Shown here: positions 1 through 8,272 of the stretch, piece after piece
Position numbering within the stretch: position 1 is the first letter of the stretch
Layout: the number at the start of each line of letters is the position of its first letter
Assembly: GCA_036824005.1 (NCBI GenBank)
Contig: DAITBA010000015.1
Location: 1 to 64,000, forward strand
Length of the DNA stretch: 64,000 bases
Reading direction: 5' to 3'
Source: DAITBA01 sp036824005
GTDB lineage: Bacteria > Pseudomonadota > Gammaproteobacteria > Burkholderiales > Rhodocyclaceae
Notes under the pieces: generated by a model
The model's input: the letters and a program-made list of their open reading frames with translations, nothing else
Told to the model about the DNA's origin: nothing
Database searches by the model: none
Position numbers and translations under genes: made by a program

Positions 1-2
1 CC

Positions 3-68
3 TACCTTCTGCTGCGACTGCCGGTGGTCGCGCCCGTGGGGCGCTCCTACGTGTGCCGGGTGGTCTAA
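3..68 (+). CDS. C-terminal end of an unidentified protein (partial)
   Basis: An open frame enters from the left edge and stops at TAA 66-68. It gives about 21 residues ending PVGRSYVCRVV, hydrophobic at first. It would converge on the ATPase gene ending at base 87. Too little is visible to name a family, and the frame may be fortuitous; codon use fits the GC-rich neighbourhood. Confidence 0.3.
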   Translation, partial: YLLLRLPVVAPVGRSYVCRVV

Positions 69-86
69 ATCCGTAGCACCACGTTG

Positions 87-974
87 TCAACTCTTCCCCG
101 GCGTGGCGCCGAACACGCCCGGCACGGGCTTGGGCACGGCGGTGATCTGGTTGGCGGGCTTGAACAGGCCGCCCTTGGCCTTGTCCTGGGCGACGGCGTT
201 GATCAGGGCGGCATCGATGTTGTGCCGGCCTTCGGCGTAGGCATAGACCAGGGCCGTGTCGCACAGCAGGTTGACGACGCGCGGGATGCCGCCGCTGTGG
301 CGGAACACGGCATGACAAGCGGTTTCTTCGAAGATGTCCGGGTTGGTGGCGCCGGCCATCTTCAGGCGATGGCGGATATAGCCGCGGGTCTCCTGCACGT
401 CGAGCGGTTCGAGGTGGAAATCCACGGCGATGCGCTGGGCGAACTGTTCCAGCTCGGGCCGGCGCAATGTCTCGCGCAGTCCGGCCTGGCCGACCAGGAT
501 CATCTGCAGCACCTGGTCCTTGTCGGCGTTGATGTTGGACAGCATGCGCAACTGCTCCAGCGTCTCGACGCTCATGTTCTGCGCCTCGTCGACGATGAGC
601 ACGGTACTGCGATTGCCGGCGTACTGGGCGGTGAGAAAATCGACGAAAGTCTCGTACATCTCCACCTTGCCCTTGGCGCGATAGTCGAGCTTGAAGGCGT
701 ACAGAATCCACTGCAGCAGCTCGTCGAAGCCGAGGAAGGTGTTGGAGATGAGCCCGACGCTCACGTCCCGGTCCATCTGATTGAGGATGAAGCGGATGAG
801 CGTCGTCTTGCCGGTGCCGATTTCGCCGGTGATGACGTTGAAGCCGGCCTGGTTCATGAGCCCGTACTCGACCAGATCGAGCGCCATGCTGTGCTGGCGG
901 CTGAGATACAGGAAGCTCGGGTCGGGCAGGATGGTGAAGGGCTTTTCCTTCAGTCCGAAGAATGCCTCGTACAT
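87..974 (-). CDS. XrtA/PEP-CTERM-associated AAA ATPase (ExeA-like)
   Basis: A 295-aa cytoplasmic ATPase of the ExeA/GspA-like family that accompanies PEP-CTERM exopolysaccharide loci. It opens MYEAFFGLKEKPF, typical of the family. Walker A is GEIGTGKT at residues 50-57 and Walker B is VLIVDEAQN at 124-132; a sensor-like arginine region follows. The start lies one base beyond the stop of the tyrosine kinase gene, so the two are probably translated together as the last genes of the operon. The exact role in polysaccharide export is not established for the family. No exosortase or deacetylase gene follows before the window edge. Confidence 0.9.
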   Translation of the reverse strand: MYEAFFGLKEKPFTILPDPSFLYLSRQHSMALDLVEYGLMNQAGFNVITGEIGTGKTTLIRFILNQMDRDVSVGLISNTFLGFDELLQWILYAFKLDYRAKGKVEMYETFVDFLTAQYAGNRSTVLIVDEAQNMSVETLEQLRMLSNINADKDQVLQMILVGQAGLRETLRRPELEQFAQRIAVDFHLEPLDVQETRGYIRHRLKMAGATNPDIFEETACHAVFRHSGGIPRVVNLLCDTALVYAYAEGRHNIDAALINAVAQDKAKGGLFKPANQITAVPKPVPGVFGATPGKS

Positions 975-975
975 G

Positions 976-1839
976 TCAGCGGCTCCCGGCGCGGGATGCA
1001 GCGCCTGCGTTGGCGGCGGGTTTGTCGCGCAGCGCCGAGGCCTCGCGCGACTTGTTGAGCACCGTGCCGATGAGGTGGGTGCCGCCGAGAAGCTGCGCCG
1101 CGCGGGCGACCTCCTCCTTCTTGGTGGCGGCGTCCTCGATCACCAGCAGCGCCGCATCCACGTGCGGCGAGAAGGCGAGCACATCGGCGGCGGAGAGCAG
1201 CGGCGGCAGGTCAAAGATGACGTAGCGCGACGGGTAGCGCGTCTTCAGCTCCTGCACCAGATCGGCCATTTTGCGCGACGCGAGCATTTCCGAGGAATTG
1301 AGCAGCGGCGCACCGCCCGGCAGCAGCACGAAGCGGCCGATGCCCGGATGCACGAGGATGCTCTCCAGCGGCGTGTCGGAAGTGAGGTAGTCGCTCAGTC
1401 CCGGCTCGGGGTCGACGCCGAAGAAGCCGTGCAGGCGCGGTTCGCGCAGGTCGGCATCCACCAGCAGCACGGTCTTGTCCACTTCCATCGCCAGGCTGAT
1501 GGCGAGGTTGATGGCGGTGAGCGACTTGCCTTCGCCATAGCCGGGACTGGTGACGGCGAGCGCGTTCCAGCCGCGCTCCTGCATGCGCTGCAGCACCTGG
1601 GTACGCAGGATCTTGTAGGCATCGGCGGCGGCGCTCTGCTCGTTGGCGAGGATGATGCGCTTCTCGCGCAGGCGCTTGGGCGAGAGTTCGACGCTGCGCG
1701 TGCGCGTGTAGACGATCTGGTCGAGCGAGCCGGCGGCGGCGCGGGCGTTGATGTCGAGAACGCTGCCGGCGGCCGACCAGGCGCCCTTGGCGCCGCGTTC
1801 CTTTCGTGCCCGTTCCAGGGCTTCCTTGATCCGTTCCAT
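976..1839 (-). CDS. XrtA-associated tyrosine autokinase (BY-kinase, CpsD/Wzc kinase-like)
   Basis: A 287-aa stand-alone bacterial tyrosine kinase that partners the chain-length protein encoded just upstream to control exopolysaccharide polymerisation and export. The P-loop variant SPGYGEGKSL (around residue 97), Walker A' VLLVDADLREP and Walker B-like VIFDLPPLL identify the BY-kinase/MinD fold. The C-terminus is rich in Ala, Ser and Arg and lacks the usual tyrosine cluster, so the autophosphorylated tyrosines are not obvious. No membrane segment is present; activation would need the separate GumC-like activator. Its stop is one base from the ATPase start. Confidence 0.9.
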   Translation of the reverse strand: MERIKEALERARKERGAKGAWSAAGSVLDINARAAAGSLDQIVYTRTRSVELSPKRLREKRIILANEQSAAADAYKILRTQVLQRMQERGWNALAVTSPGYGEGKSLTAINLAISLAMEVDKTVLLVDADLREPRLHGFFGVDPEPGLSDYLTSDTPLESILVHPGIGRFVLLPGGAPLLNSSEMLASRKMADLVQELKTRYPSRYVIFDLPPLLSAADVLAFSPHVDAALLVIEDAATKKEEVARAAQLLGGTHLIGTVLNKSREASALRDKPAANAGAASRAGSR

Positions 1840-1890
1840 GGCCGCTTTCCTTGTTTTCGTGCGACGCGTTGTGCGCTCCGAGGGGAATGA

Positions 1891-3765
1891 CTATTCGACG
1901 CCGAGCTTGCGCAGGAGCACGTACCAGAACACGTCCAGCTCGATGACGAAGGCGTGAATCAGCAGCGCCGCGAGCGCGATGCCGCCGACGACCGCGGCGA
2001 TGGTGATCGTGCGGCGGCGGCTGCGGCGCTGCGCGTCCTCGGCGTTTTCGATGTAGGGAATGGCGGCGAGCAACGGCGCGCTGAGGATCGCGGCCAGCCC
2101 GCGCGAGCCACGCACCGAGTGATCGAGGGTTTCCAGCAGCGCGCCGTAGCCCAAACCGCCGCCGAACGCGAGGATGAAGCCGAGCAGGACGATGGCCTTG
2201 CGGTTGGGCCGATCGGGTTTCTCCGGCACCTGGGGCGGGTCGATGAGCGAAAAGCGCTCGCCCTTGCGGTCCTTCTCCAGCTCCTGCGCCACCTGGGCCT
2301 CGGCTTGCTTGGCCTTGATCTCCTGGTAGCGGCGCACTTCCGTTTCCCGCTCGCGGATGAGATCGGCATATTCGCGCTCGACGCGCGGCGTTTCCTGCAG
2401 GCGGGCTTCGAGCTGGGCCAGCCGGTTGCGCAGCTCGGCGCGGCGCGCGGCGAGCGAGCGCAGGTCGGCGTTGTTCGCTTCGAGCTGGGATTTGAGCGCG
2501 ATGTAGGCCGGGTTCTCCGGGTTCTTCGCCCGCACCTGGGTCTCCGGCGCCGGCCTGGCGATGCTCGCTTCCAGGGCGGCGATGGCGCGCTGCGTCTTGA
2601 CGACATCCGGATGATCGCCCGAATACTTTTCGCGCAGGGTGGCGAGATCGGTGCGCAGCCTGGCGAGCTGGTTGGCGGCGGCGAGCGAGCCGCCCGTGCC
2701 GCCCGATTGCGCCTCCAGGGCGGCCATTTCGCGGCGCATCTTGACCATGTCCGGATGGTCGTTGGAATAGGTGGCGGAAGCGGCGGCGTATTGCGCCTCC
2801 AGCACCTTGAGACGCTCGTCCGAGTCGAGGATGCGCTCGCCGCCGGCAGCGATGATGGGCGTGTGCGGCTTGGTCTGGGCGAGCTGGCCTTCGAGGTAGA
2901 AGCGGCGTTCCTCGATGGCGCGGATCTGGCGCTCGGTGTCCATCAGCTCGACGTCGGTGCGCTCGCGCAACTGCATGTTCACCTGCTGCAGTTCGGGCAG
3001 GCTGCCGATGTGCTTCTCCTTGAACTGGGCCAGTTGCGCCTCCAGGTCGCCAATGCGTTCGTTGCGCTTCTTCGCCTCCTCGGCGAGGAAGTTGGAGGTG
3101 TCGGTGGCCTTCTGCTGGCGGCTCTTGACGTTCTCGCTCAGGTAGAGCGACACCAGCTCGTTGGCAACGCGCTGGGCCTTCTCCGGCGTGTCGCCGTCAT
3201 AGGACAGGGTGAAGGCGATGGTGGCGGCGGTCTTGGCGCCGCTGCGCTTGTCCTGGGCCTCGGAGCTGACCAGGTCGAGCTTGATGTTCTTGCGCATCGC
3301 TTCGAGGATGGCCTCGCTTGGCTCGCGCGAGCGCTTGTCCGGATAGAGGTCGTACTTCTCGACGATCTGCCACAGGTTGGCGCGGGTCATGACCTGCTGG
3401 CTGATGACCTGGATGCGCTGGTCGGCGTAGCTGGTGATGGTGGAGCGCACCAGATCGGGCGGAATTTCCTGCTCCTCGATGAGGATGGTAGCCGTCGAGC
3501 GATAGACCGACGGCAAAGTGAAGGCGATGAACAGCGCAATGACGAACAGGATGGCCGCCGGCACGAGCATCTGCCACTTGCGCCGGCGCAGGATGTCCAG
3601 GTAGGCGGAGAGATCCTGCGTCTCTTCGCCCGCCGGCTCGTGGCCCTGCGGCAGAACGGACACCGCCTGCCATGCCTCGGGCTGGCCCGAATCGCGGGCC
3701 GAACCGCCGGCGCCCGACTGGCCGGAATTGCGGTGAAGGGAAAACGCGCGTCGTGCTTGTGCCAT
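1891..3765 (-). CDS. XrtA system polysaccharide chain-length determinant (Wzz/GumC-like)
   Basis: An inner-membrane polysaccharide co-polymerase of about 624 aa. After a Ser/Gly-rich N-terminus come the Wzz signature (SAYLDILRRRKWQML) and a first membrane helix, a long periplasmic coiled-coil region rich in Leu, Glu, Arg and Gln, a Pro-rich exit (DPPQVPEKPDRPNRK), a second helix and a short cytoplasmic tail. The start at 3765 (MAQARR) is preferred because an AGGGA motif lies nine bases upstream. An in-frame ATG at 3816 would add 17 residues but has no clear ribosome site. It presumably activates the following tyrosine kinase. The ending EFDVFWYVLLRKLGVE-like tail, with a third hydrophobic stretch, is unusual for simple Wzz proteins. 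Confidence 0.88.
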   Translation of the reverse strand: MAQARRAFSLHRNSGQSGAGGSARDSGQPEAWQAVSVLPQGHEPAGEETQDLSAYLDILRRRKWQMLVPAAILFVIALFIAFTLPSVYRSTATILIEEQEIPPDLVRSTITSYADQRIQVISQQVMTRANLWQIVEKYDLYPDKRSREPSEAILEAMRKNIKLDLVSSEAQDKRSGAKTAATIAFTLSYDGDTPEKAQRVANELVSLYLSENVKSRQQKATDTSNFLAEEAKKRNERIGDLEAQLAQFKEKHIGSLPELQQVNMQLRERTDVELMDTERQIRAIEERRFYLEGQLAQTKPHTPIIAAGGERILDSDERLKVLEAQYAAASATYSNDHPDMVKMRREMAALEAQSGGTGGSLAAANQLARLRTDLATLREKYSGDHPDVVKTQRAIAALEASIARPAPETQVRAKNPENPAYIALKSQLEANNADLRSLAARRAELRNRLAQLEARLQETPRVEREYADLIRERETEVRRYQEIKAKQAEAQVAQELEKDRKGERFSLIDPPQVPEKPDRPNRKAIVLLGFILAFGGGLGYGALLETLDHSVRGSRGLAAILSAPLLAAIPYIENAEDAQRRSRRRTITIAAVVGGIALAALLIHAFVIELDVFWYVLLRKLGVE

Positions 3766-3871
3766 TGGAACGATTCCCTGGGAATGCCGCCGCCCGAGCG
3801 CCGGCACAAATGACATTATATTGCCCGGCCGAGGCGCGGTATAGCGGCTGATTGCAAAGATTTCCTGCCGC

Positions 3872-5032
3872 TTATCGCGAGATCGCCTGCTTCGGCCAGT
3901 TGTAGATGGCGTTCACGTAGACCGTGTTGCCGGTGGCCGCGGTGGGGTTGAGTTCGTACTTCTGCCGGGCGTAGTTGTAGCCTGTCTCCAGCGCCCATTC
4001 GCGGGTCGCGTTCCAGGTGAGCCGCGGTTCGAACTGGTAGTAGGTGGAATTGTTGCTGCCGAAGCCCGTGACATCGACGAAGCGCGTCCGGTAGGCGGCA
4101 CCGGCCAGGCGCAGGCTGAGGGTTTCCTGCAGCTTGCCGGTCCATTCCAGTCCGGCGCGATCGGTCTGGGCCAGTCCGCCGCTGCCGCTGGGCGCGACCT
4201 CCCGGCTCACGCGTGCCGACATCATGCCGGTTTCGAACTGCTTGTCCATGCTCAGATTGCCCAGGGAGCGGGTGGTGCTGCGATCGCCCGTGGGCAGGCC
4301 CTGGCTTTCGATGCGTGCCACGCCGACGCCGGCGGTGCCGCGCAGGGTTTCCGAGAACAGGCGCGTGTAGCTCGCCTGCAACGAGGTCGTGTCTGCCTGC
4401 TGGGTCGACGGCGAGGGCTTGTACTGCTGGTACATGAGCGTGCCCGTCACCTGGTCGCGGGCGCTCAGGTTGTGCTGCAACGAGGAAAACACGGCGTGGT
4501 TGCGATAGTCCAGCAAGCCGGCGCCCTGGCCATCCTGGTAGCTGACGTCGGTGTATTGATAACCGAGGCTGAGCGCGCTGCGCTCGGTCATCTGCCAGGT
4601 CCAGTCGGGGCGCAGATTGACCCGGTTGCGCTGCTTGCGCGTGAGCACGAGGCCTGTTTCCTGCAGTTCGGTACCGAGCGTCGAATCGCGCGTGTAGTCC
4701 GCCGACAGGCCGAGGGAGCCGGTGGCGAACTGGCGCCGGGCGAGGCCGTTCAGGAACACGTCGGTAGCATTGAGCTCGGTCTCGCGGCTGTAGCGCCGGA
4801 AGTTCACGCTGCCGGTGCCGGACAGCTCGGTGATCTCGGTGGCGTACTTGAGCTTGAGGCTCGGCCGCAGCGAGGCGCCGGACACGGAATCGTGCGGCGC
4901 CGTGGTCATGCGGATGTTGTCGTTGTGCTCGGCGCGCGCGGTGACGGAAGGCTCGAGCGAATACTCGGCAGCGTGCGCCGTCGCCAGCGCGCCGAGACAT
5001 CCGAGCGCGGTTGCCAGCGCCGTTCTCGTCAT
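3872..5032 (-). CDS. PEP-CTERM system outer-membrane beta-barrel protein
   Basis: A 386-aa protein that starts with a signal peptide (MTRTALATALGCLGALATAHA, cleavage likely after AHA), followed by alternating hydrophobic/polar strands with frequent terminal aromatics and Arg/Asp pairs, consistent with a beta-barrel. It matches the XrtA-associated outer-membrane family in context and length. The ATG at 5032 is chosen because a GGGGGA ribosome site lies nine bases upstream and the signal peptide begins there; upstream sequence in this frame is out of register with the export gene. It probably acts as the exit channel or an accessory porin for the exopolysaccharide. Confidence 0.82.
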   Translation of the reverse strand: MTRTALATALGCLGALATAHAAEYSLEPSVTARAEHNDNIRMTTAPHDSVSGASLRPSLKLKYATEITELSGTGSVNFRRYSRETELNATDVFLNGLARRQFATGSLGLSADYTRDSTLGTELQETGLVLTRKQRNRVNLRPDWTWQMTERSALSLGYQYTDVSYQDGQGAGLLDYRNHAVFSSLQHNLSARDQVTGTLMYQQYKPSPSTQQADTTSLQASYTRLFSETLRGTAGVGVARIESQGLPTGDRSTTRSLGNLSMDKQFETGMMSARVSREVAPSGSGGLAQTDRAGLEWTGKLQETLSLRLAGAAYRTRFVDVTGFGSNNSTYYQFEPRLTWNATREWALETGYNYARQKYELNPTAATGNTVYVNAIYNWPKQAISR

Positions 5033-5144
5033 GACGGCATGTCCCCCATTCCCGCGGGCAGCCCGGCCGCGCCGGCGAACCGCCCGTCGTTCCGGTGCCG
5101 CATGGCGGCACCCGGAATCCCGGGCGTCCGACCCTGCCCCCGCC

Positions 5145-5747
5145 TCACGGCACCACCACCGTGTCGCCGCTCTTGAGCTGGATGTTCTGCTCCAGCGCCT
5201 TGCCCGCCTGCACCTTGCCGTACTCGAAGGGGAAGACGATGTCCTTGCCCTCCTCCCTGCGCAGGATCTTGATGCTGTTCTCGGCGGCGAAGGGCGTGAG
5301 TCCGCCGGCCATGGACAGCGCCTGCAGCACATCGACATAGCGGCCGGTGGGATACTCGCCCGGCTTGTTCACCTTGCCGATGACATAGACTTTGTTGCTG
5401 TTGATCTTGAGCACGGCGACGCTGACGACCGGGTCGGGGATGTACTTCTGCAGCCGCGCCGCGATCTCGCGCTGCAGTTCCGCCGCCGACTTGCCGGCGG
5501 CGCGCAGATCGCCCACGAGCGGGAAGGAAATGCCGCCGTCGGGCCGCACCAGGATCTCCTTCTTCAGCCCTTCCTCCTTCCAGACGGAGATCTCCAGCAT
5601 GTCCTCGGGGCCGATCAGGTAGGCGTCGCGCGGCGCCTGGCCGGCGTACTCGGGCGCCGACGCGGCGGCCGGCGCCTGCTGGGCGAAGGCCGGCAGCGCC
5701 ATCCCGAGCACGAACGACAGAATCAGGCAGCTCAATCCAATTCGCAT
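5145..5747 (-). CDS. XrtA-associated polysaccharide export protein (Wza-like)
   Basis: A 200-aa periplasmic/outer-membrane export protein. The signal peptide (MRIGLSCLILSFVLGMALPA, cleavage after AFA) is followed by a poly-export domain (YLIGPEDMLEISVWKEEGL ... VRPDGGISFPLVGDL) and a SLBB segment (VYVIGKVNKPGEYPTGRYV). It lacks a lipobox cysteine, unlike classical Wza. It is the first gene of the minus-strand export operon. The start at 5747 fits the signal peptide; ATGs 7 and 38 codons further upstream exist but add non-signal sequence. Length is typical for the PEP-CTERM-linked subfamily. Confidence 0.9.
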   Translation of the reverse strand: MRIGLSCLILSFVLGMALPAFAQQAPAAASAPEYAGQAPRDAYLIGPEDMLEISVWKEEGLKKEILVRPDGGISFPLVGDLRAAGKSAAELQREIAARLQKYIPDPVVSVAVLKINSNKVYVIGKVNKPGEYPTGRYVDVLQALSMAGGLTPFAAENSIKILRREEGKDIVFPFEYGKVQAGKALEQNIQLKSGDTVVVP

Positions 5748-5874
5748 GGTCACGGTGGCAGCAGGCATAGCGTCGCAAAGGCGATTCGGCACGACGCGTT
5801 CCCGAATGGGCGCGTTGGCTCGCGGCCGAGAATCTTGTTTAATTCGCGGCGCTATCGCCAAGAAATCGCGGAGG

Positions 5875-5880
5875 ATTATA
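5875..5880 (-). promoter_or_regulatory. Possible -10 box of the exopolysaccharide export operon
   Basis: A perfect TATAAT on the minus strand, about 128 bases before the export protein start. No good -35 box is found at 16-18 bases spacing, so an activator or a fortuitous match are both possible. Confidence 0.3.
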
Positions 5881-5920
5881 GCGCAGCCGGGAAAGGAGCG
5901 CGACGCCGCCGTATTCCCCC

Positions 5921-5974
5921 CGAATAAGGCGAGGCCGGCCCGACCGCCCCATACCGCCAGCGGCCGTGCCGGCC
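5921..5974 (-). terminator. Hairpin after the first VPLP-CTERM gene
   Basis: Inverted arms GGCCGGC (5933-5939) and GCCGGCC (5968-5974) form a 7-bp GC stem 19 bases beyond the stop codon. In the minus direction the sequence after it is only weakly T-rich (TCGCCTTATTC). The same arms recur after the two related genes. Confidence 0.5.
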
Positions 5975-5993
5975 TTTTCCCGCCGGGAGAGCA

Positions 5994-6545
5994 CTATTTA
6001 GCCAGCGGTGCCGACTCGGGCCGCTTGCGCCGCGCGATGCCGACGAGACCCGCCAGGCCGGCCGCGAGGAGCCAGACTGCGGCGGGGAGGGGGACGGGGG
6101 CAGTGGCGCTGAACGTGTAGCTCCCGCCGAGCGCACCGACGACCGTGCCGCTCACCAGCGCGTAGTAGGACCCTCCTGCGAGCGACTGAATGAAGCTCAA
6201 GTCCGGACTACCCGTGGCTTGGCCGAGGAGATTGTTCGCAGCATCGTAGAACTTCACGACCAGATTGGTGATATTCAGAAGCGCACCCAATGTGAAGTTA
6301 GTGGTGGTAGATGACAGGTTACCGCCTGGCGAAGCAATCGAGAAGTTGAACCGGTCTGTGAAGTTGTATGCCGAGTAGCTGGGATAGGGCATGCTGTGAA
6401 AGACCGACGTCTGACTGATCGTCGGACCCAATGTACCCAGTTCTATCGGGCTCACCGGGTCGTAGACGGTTGCTGCCTGCGCCCCCCCAACCGCCGCCAT
6501 CGCCAGCGCGGCGACCAGCAAGAACTTCTTCCATACGTTGAACAT
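5994..6545 (-). CDS. FxDxF-type secreted protein with VPLP-CTERM sorting signal (paralog 1)
   Basis: A 183-aa exported protein. Residues 1-24 form a signal peptide ending in AQA|ATVY. A central FTDRFNF motif matches the FxDxF family, and YYALVSGTVVGALGGSY precedes the tail. The C-terminus carries VPLP, a hydrophobic helix (WLLAAGLAGLVGIA) and a basic RRKR cluster: an exosortase/PEP-CTERM-type signal. It should be anchored, cut by an exosortase and delivered to the surface or matrix. A strong AAAGGGG ribosome site precedes the ATG. It lies next to the exopolysaccharide export operon on the same strand. Biological role unknown. Confidence 0.85.
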   Translation of the reverse strand: MFNVWKKFLLVAALAMAAVGGAQAATVYDPVSPIELGTLGPTISQTSVFHSMPYPSYSAYNFTDRFNFSIASPGGNLSSTTTNFTLGALLNITNLVVKFYDAANNLLGQATGSPDLSFIQSLAGGSYYALVSGTVVGALGGSYTFSATAPVPLPAAVWLLAAGLAGLVGIARRKRPESAPLAK

Positions 6546-6734
6546 GAGAACCCCTTTCCGTGGTGATGCCCACTGACCTCTAGGTTTCTTCGCGCATCTC
6601 GCTCACGACTTCGCCCGTCCGCGTAGCTTCAATTTCGCGACGGTTTCGTTCTGGAAACCACCGGTCGTGCGCTTATGCATCTGCCCTGTCCATGTGAGAA
6701 ATTACGCGCTTGACAAGCGCATGCCTAGTTGTCT

Positions 6735-6764
6735 CCATGGCCTACCACTTTGGGGTGAGCGTCA
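6735..6764 (-). promoter_or_regulatory. Shared upstream element, copy 1
   Basis: This 30-base segment contains GGCCTACCACTTTGGGGTG and lies about 190-220 bases before the start of paralog 1. It closely resembles 7838-7866, at a similar distance before paralog 2. The flanking halves CCTAC and GTGAG suggest a degenerate inverted repeat. A regulator-binding role is inferred. Confidence 0.45.
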
Positions 6765-6988
6765 ATCCACTTCCGACTGCGGACGTCCCGGAAACCCAGT
6801 CCGGACGCGGCTTCCCGCCGGTGGCGAGGACTGTCCGCCTTCAAGGTTCCATCTCATCCCTACGGGCTACTGCATGTCATTCTCATCCACCGAAGGGGCG
6901 TCGCTTCAGTCGGTTGACATTTGTCATTCGTGGCGCGCCCGCGTGTGCGCGCGCACAACCCGACGCGCGCCACAGCAAACGCGATCGG

Positions 6989-7036
6989 GAAAGAAAGAAG
7001 GCCGGCGCGACTGCCTGCTTCGGCGATCGGCCGGCC
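6989..7036 (-). terminator. Rho-independent terminator after VPLP-CTERM paralog 2
   Basis: The stem GGCCGGC (7000-7006) and GCCGGCC (7030-7036) is followed, in the minus direction, by TTCTTTCTTTC. It begins about 20 bases past the stop codon. Confidence 0.65.
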
Positions 7037-7054
7037 CGCTTGCAGGAGAGAATC

Positions 7055-7669
7055 TTATGCCGGTGCGATAGACGGGTTGGCCGCAGCACCCTGCTTCCTG
7101 CGCCGCGCAATGCCCACCAGCCCCGCCAGGCCAGCCGCGAGCAGCCAGGCTGCAGGCGGGAGGGGAACCACCGTGGCGGCGGCCGTTAGCGCGTACATGC
7201 CGCCGAGCGTTCCGGCAAGAGTGCCGGTGACCACGGCGTAGTACAAACCGCCCAGCAGGGCCTGATTGAAGCTGGTGCCGCAGTCGCTGCAGATCTCGGT
7301 GTCAGCCCCACCGCCGGCACCGATCGCTCCGACCGCCTTGTAGAGGGAAAACGTCAGTCCGGTTATGTCACGCAGCGTCGTTGTTCCTGCGGTCAAAGGC
7401 ACATTGACGAACGACAGTCCGACGTTGTACCCGCCGTTCAAATCGTTGTTCGTGTTCACCCGGAAGCGAATCTGATCCGGGAACCCCTGGGCCGTTGTCT
7501 CGCCGACGTTGTGCACCACGAGTCGGTTGATCGAGGTCGAAGTCAGCGGTTGCAGTCCCGACGTGCTCGGATCCGAATCCAGGCTGATCGTTCTCGCCTG
7601 CGCCGAGGCAGCAATTGCCAAGCCGGCCATCAGGCCGAGAATGAATTTCGCCATCGTGTTAGTGTTCAT
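7055..7669 (-). CDS. Secreted protein with VPLP-CTERM sorting signal (paralog 2)
   Basis: A 204-aa exported protein. The start at 7669 (MNTNTMAKF) is preferred over one five codons upstream because GGAGAGG lies six bases before it. A signal peptide ending near AQA|RTI is followed by GFPDQIRFRV, a variant of the FxDxF motif, then YYAVVTGTLAGTLGGMY, VPLPPAA, a hydrophobic helix and RRRK. It shares these landmarks and their spacing with the genes on either side, so the three are probably tandem duplicates that diverged. A two-cysteine segment (ICSDCG) around residue 130 is unique to this copy. Confidence 0.82.
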   Translation of the reverse strand: MNTNTMAKFILGLMAGLAIAASAQARTISLDSDPSTSGLQPLTSTSINRLVVHNVGETTAQGFPDQIRFRVNTNNDLNGGYNVGLSFVNVPLTAGTTTLRDITGLTFSLYKAVGAIGAGGGADTEICSDCGTSFNQALLGGLYYAVVTGTLAGTLGGMYALTAAATVVPLPPAAWLLAAGLAGLVGIARRRKQGAAANPSIAPA

Positions 7670-7837
7670 GCCGTACCTCTCCATTCACATCCGTCCTGCA
7701 TCCCAGAGTCGCCTCGCGGGCGACATCGCCGGCGTCACGCACACGGGCCGCCATGCAGTTCATCTGCCCCGCCACATGCGGAAAGGCTATCCAACACGCG
7801 TGACCTTACCGGCCGGCCGTGGGCTGGACAATTGCCT

Positions 7838-7866
7838 CCGTGGCCTACGACTTTGGGTGTAGGCGA
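7838..7866 (-). promoter_or_regulatory. Shared upstream element, copy 2, with inverted repeat
   Basis: It contains GGCCTACGACTTTGGGTG. Within it, CCTAC (7844-7848) and GTAGG (7859-7863) form perfect 5-bp arms ten bases apart, the size of a dimeric regulator site. It is about 170-200 bases before the paralog 2 start. The matching copy is at 6735-6764. The binding protein is unknown. Confidence 0.5.
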
Positions 7867-8204
7867 CCGATTCTTTTTCCGACACGCGTACCGGAGAGCA
7901 AGTATTGACGCGGGTTTCCGGGGCGTTTGGAGCGATGTCACTCTTTCAGGATCAGGCACGACGTTCGTATTAGCGCCATCGATCCGGGATAACGCAACAA
8001 CATTTAACATTGTTCACGCCAGGTTCGCCGCCGGCGGCGATCGAGATCACGCATTTGCCGGACTCGACCGCGGCGCGCCGCGCAACGATGCGTTTGCCAT
8101 GGCCTGCGGGCCGCGCTGCACCGCTCCTGAATGCCCTGCCGCGGGGCTCCTCGCCCCCGGCGACCGTCCGCGATGCCGGCATCACGGATGCAAGCACCCT
8201 GGCA

Positions 8205-8254
8205 TAAAAGAAAAGAGGCCGGCAAGACCGTGCATACGCACGACCGAGCCGGCC
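8205..8254 (-). terminator. Rho-independent terminator after VPLP-CTERM paralog 3
   Basis: The outer stem GGCCGGC (8217-8223) and GCCGGCC (8248-8254) has an inner CGTGC/GCACG stem, and TCTTTTCTTTTATG follows in the minus direction. It begins about 20 bases past the stop codon. Confidence 0.7.
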
Positions 8255-8272
8255 ATCAAGGGAGGAGCCGTT

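Larger units (their letters stand above)
6546..7054. other. Non-coding region upstream of VPLP-CTERM paralog 1
   Basis: I see no supportable gene here. It holds the long leader of paralog 1 (with a block near 6678-6696 and another at 6735-6764 that resemble the leader of paralog 2) and, at its right end, the hairpin that follows paralog 2. No convincing sigma-70 or sigma-54 promoter was found. Confidence 0.6.
7670..8272. other. Non-coding region upstream of VPLP-CTERM paralog 2
   Basis: I see no supportable gene. It contains the leader of paralog 2 with the shared blocks near 7761-7781 and 7838-7866, then about 340 bases with no recognised signal, then the hairpin following paralog 3 near 8205-8254. 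Open frames here lack homology cues and ribosome sites. Confidence 0.6.

Noticed and set aside
84..3813. Long plus-strand reading frames opposite the exopolysaccharide genes (one over 600 codons)
   Set aside because: They are antisense shadows of GC-rich genes; composition is biased to Arg, Ala, Gly and Leu without domains, while the minus-strand frames carry clear family motifs.
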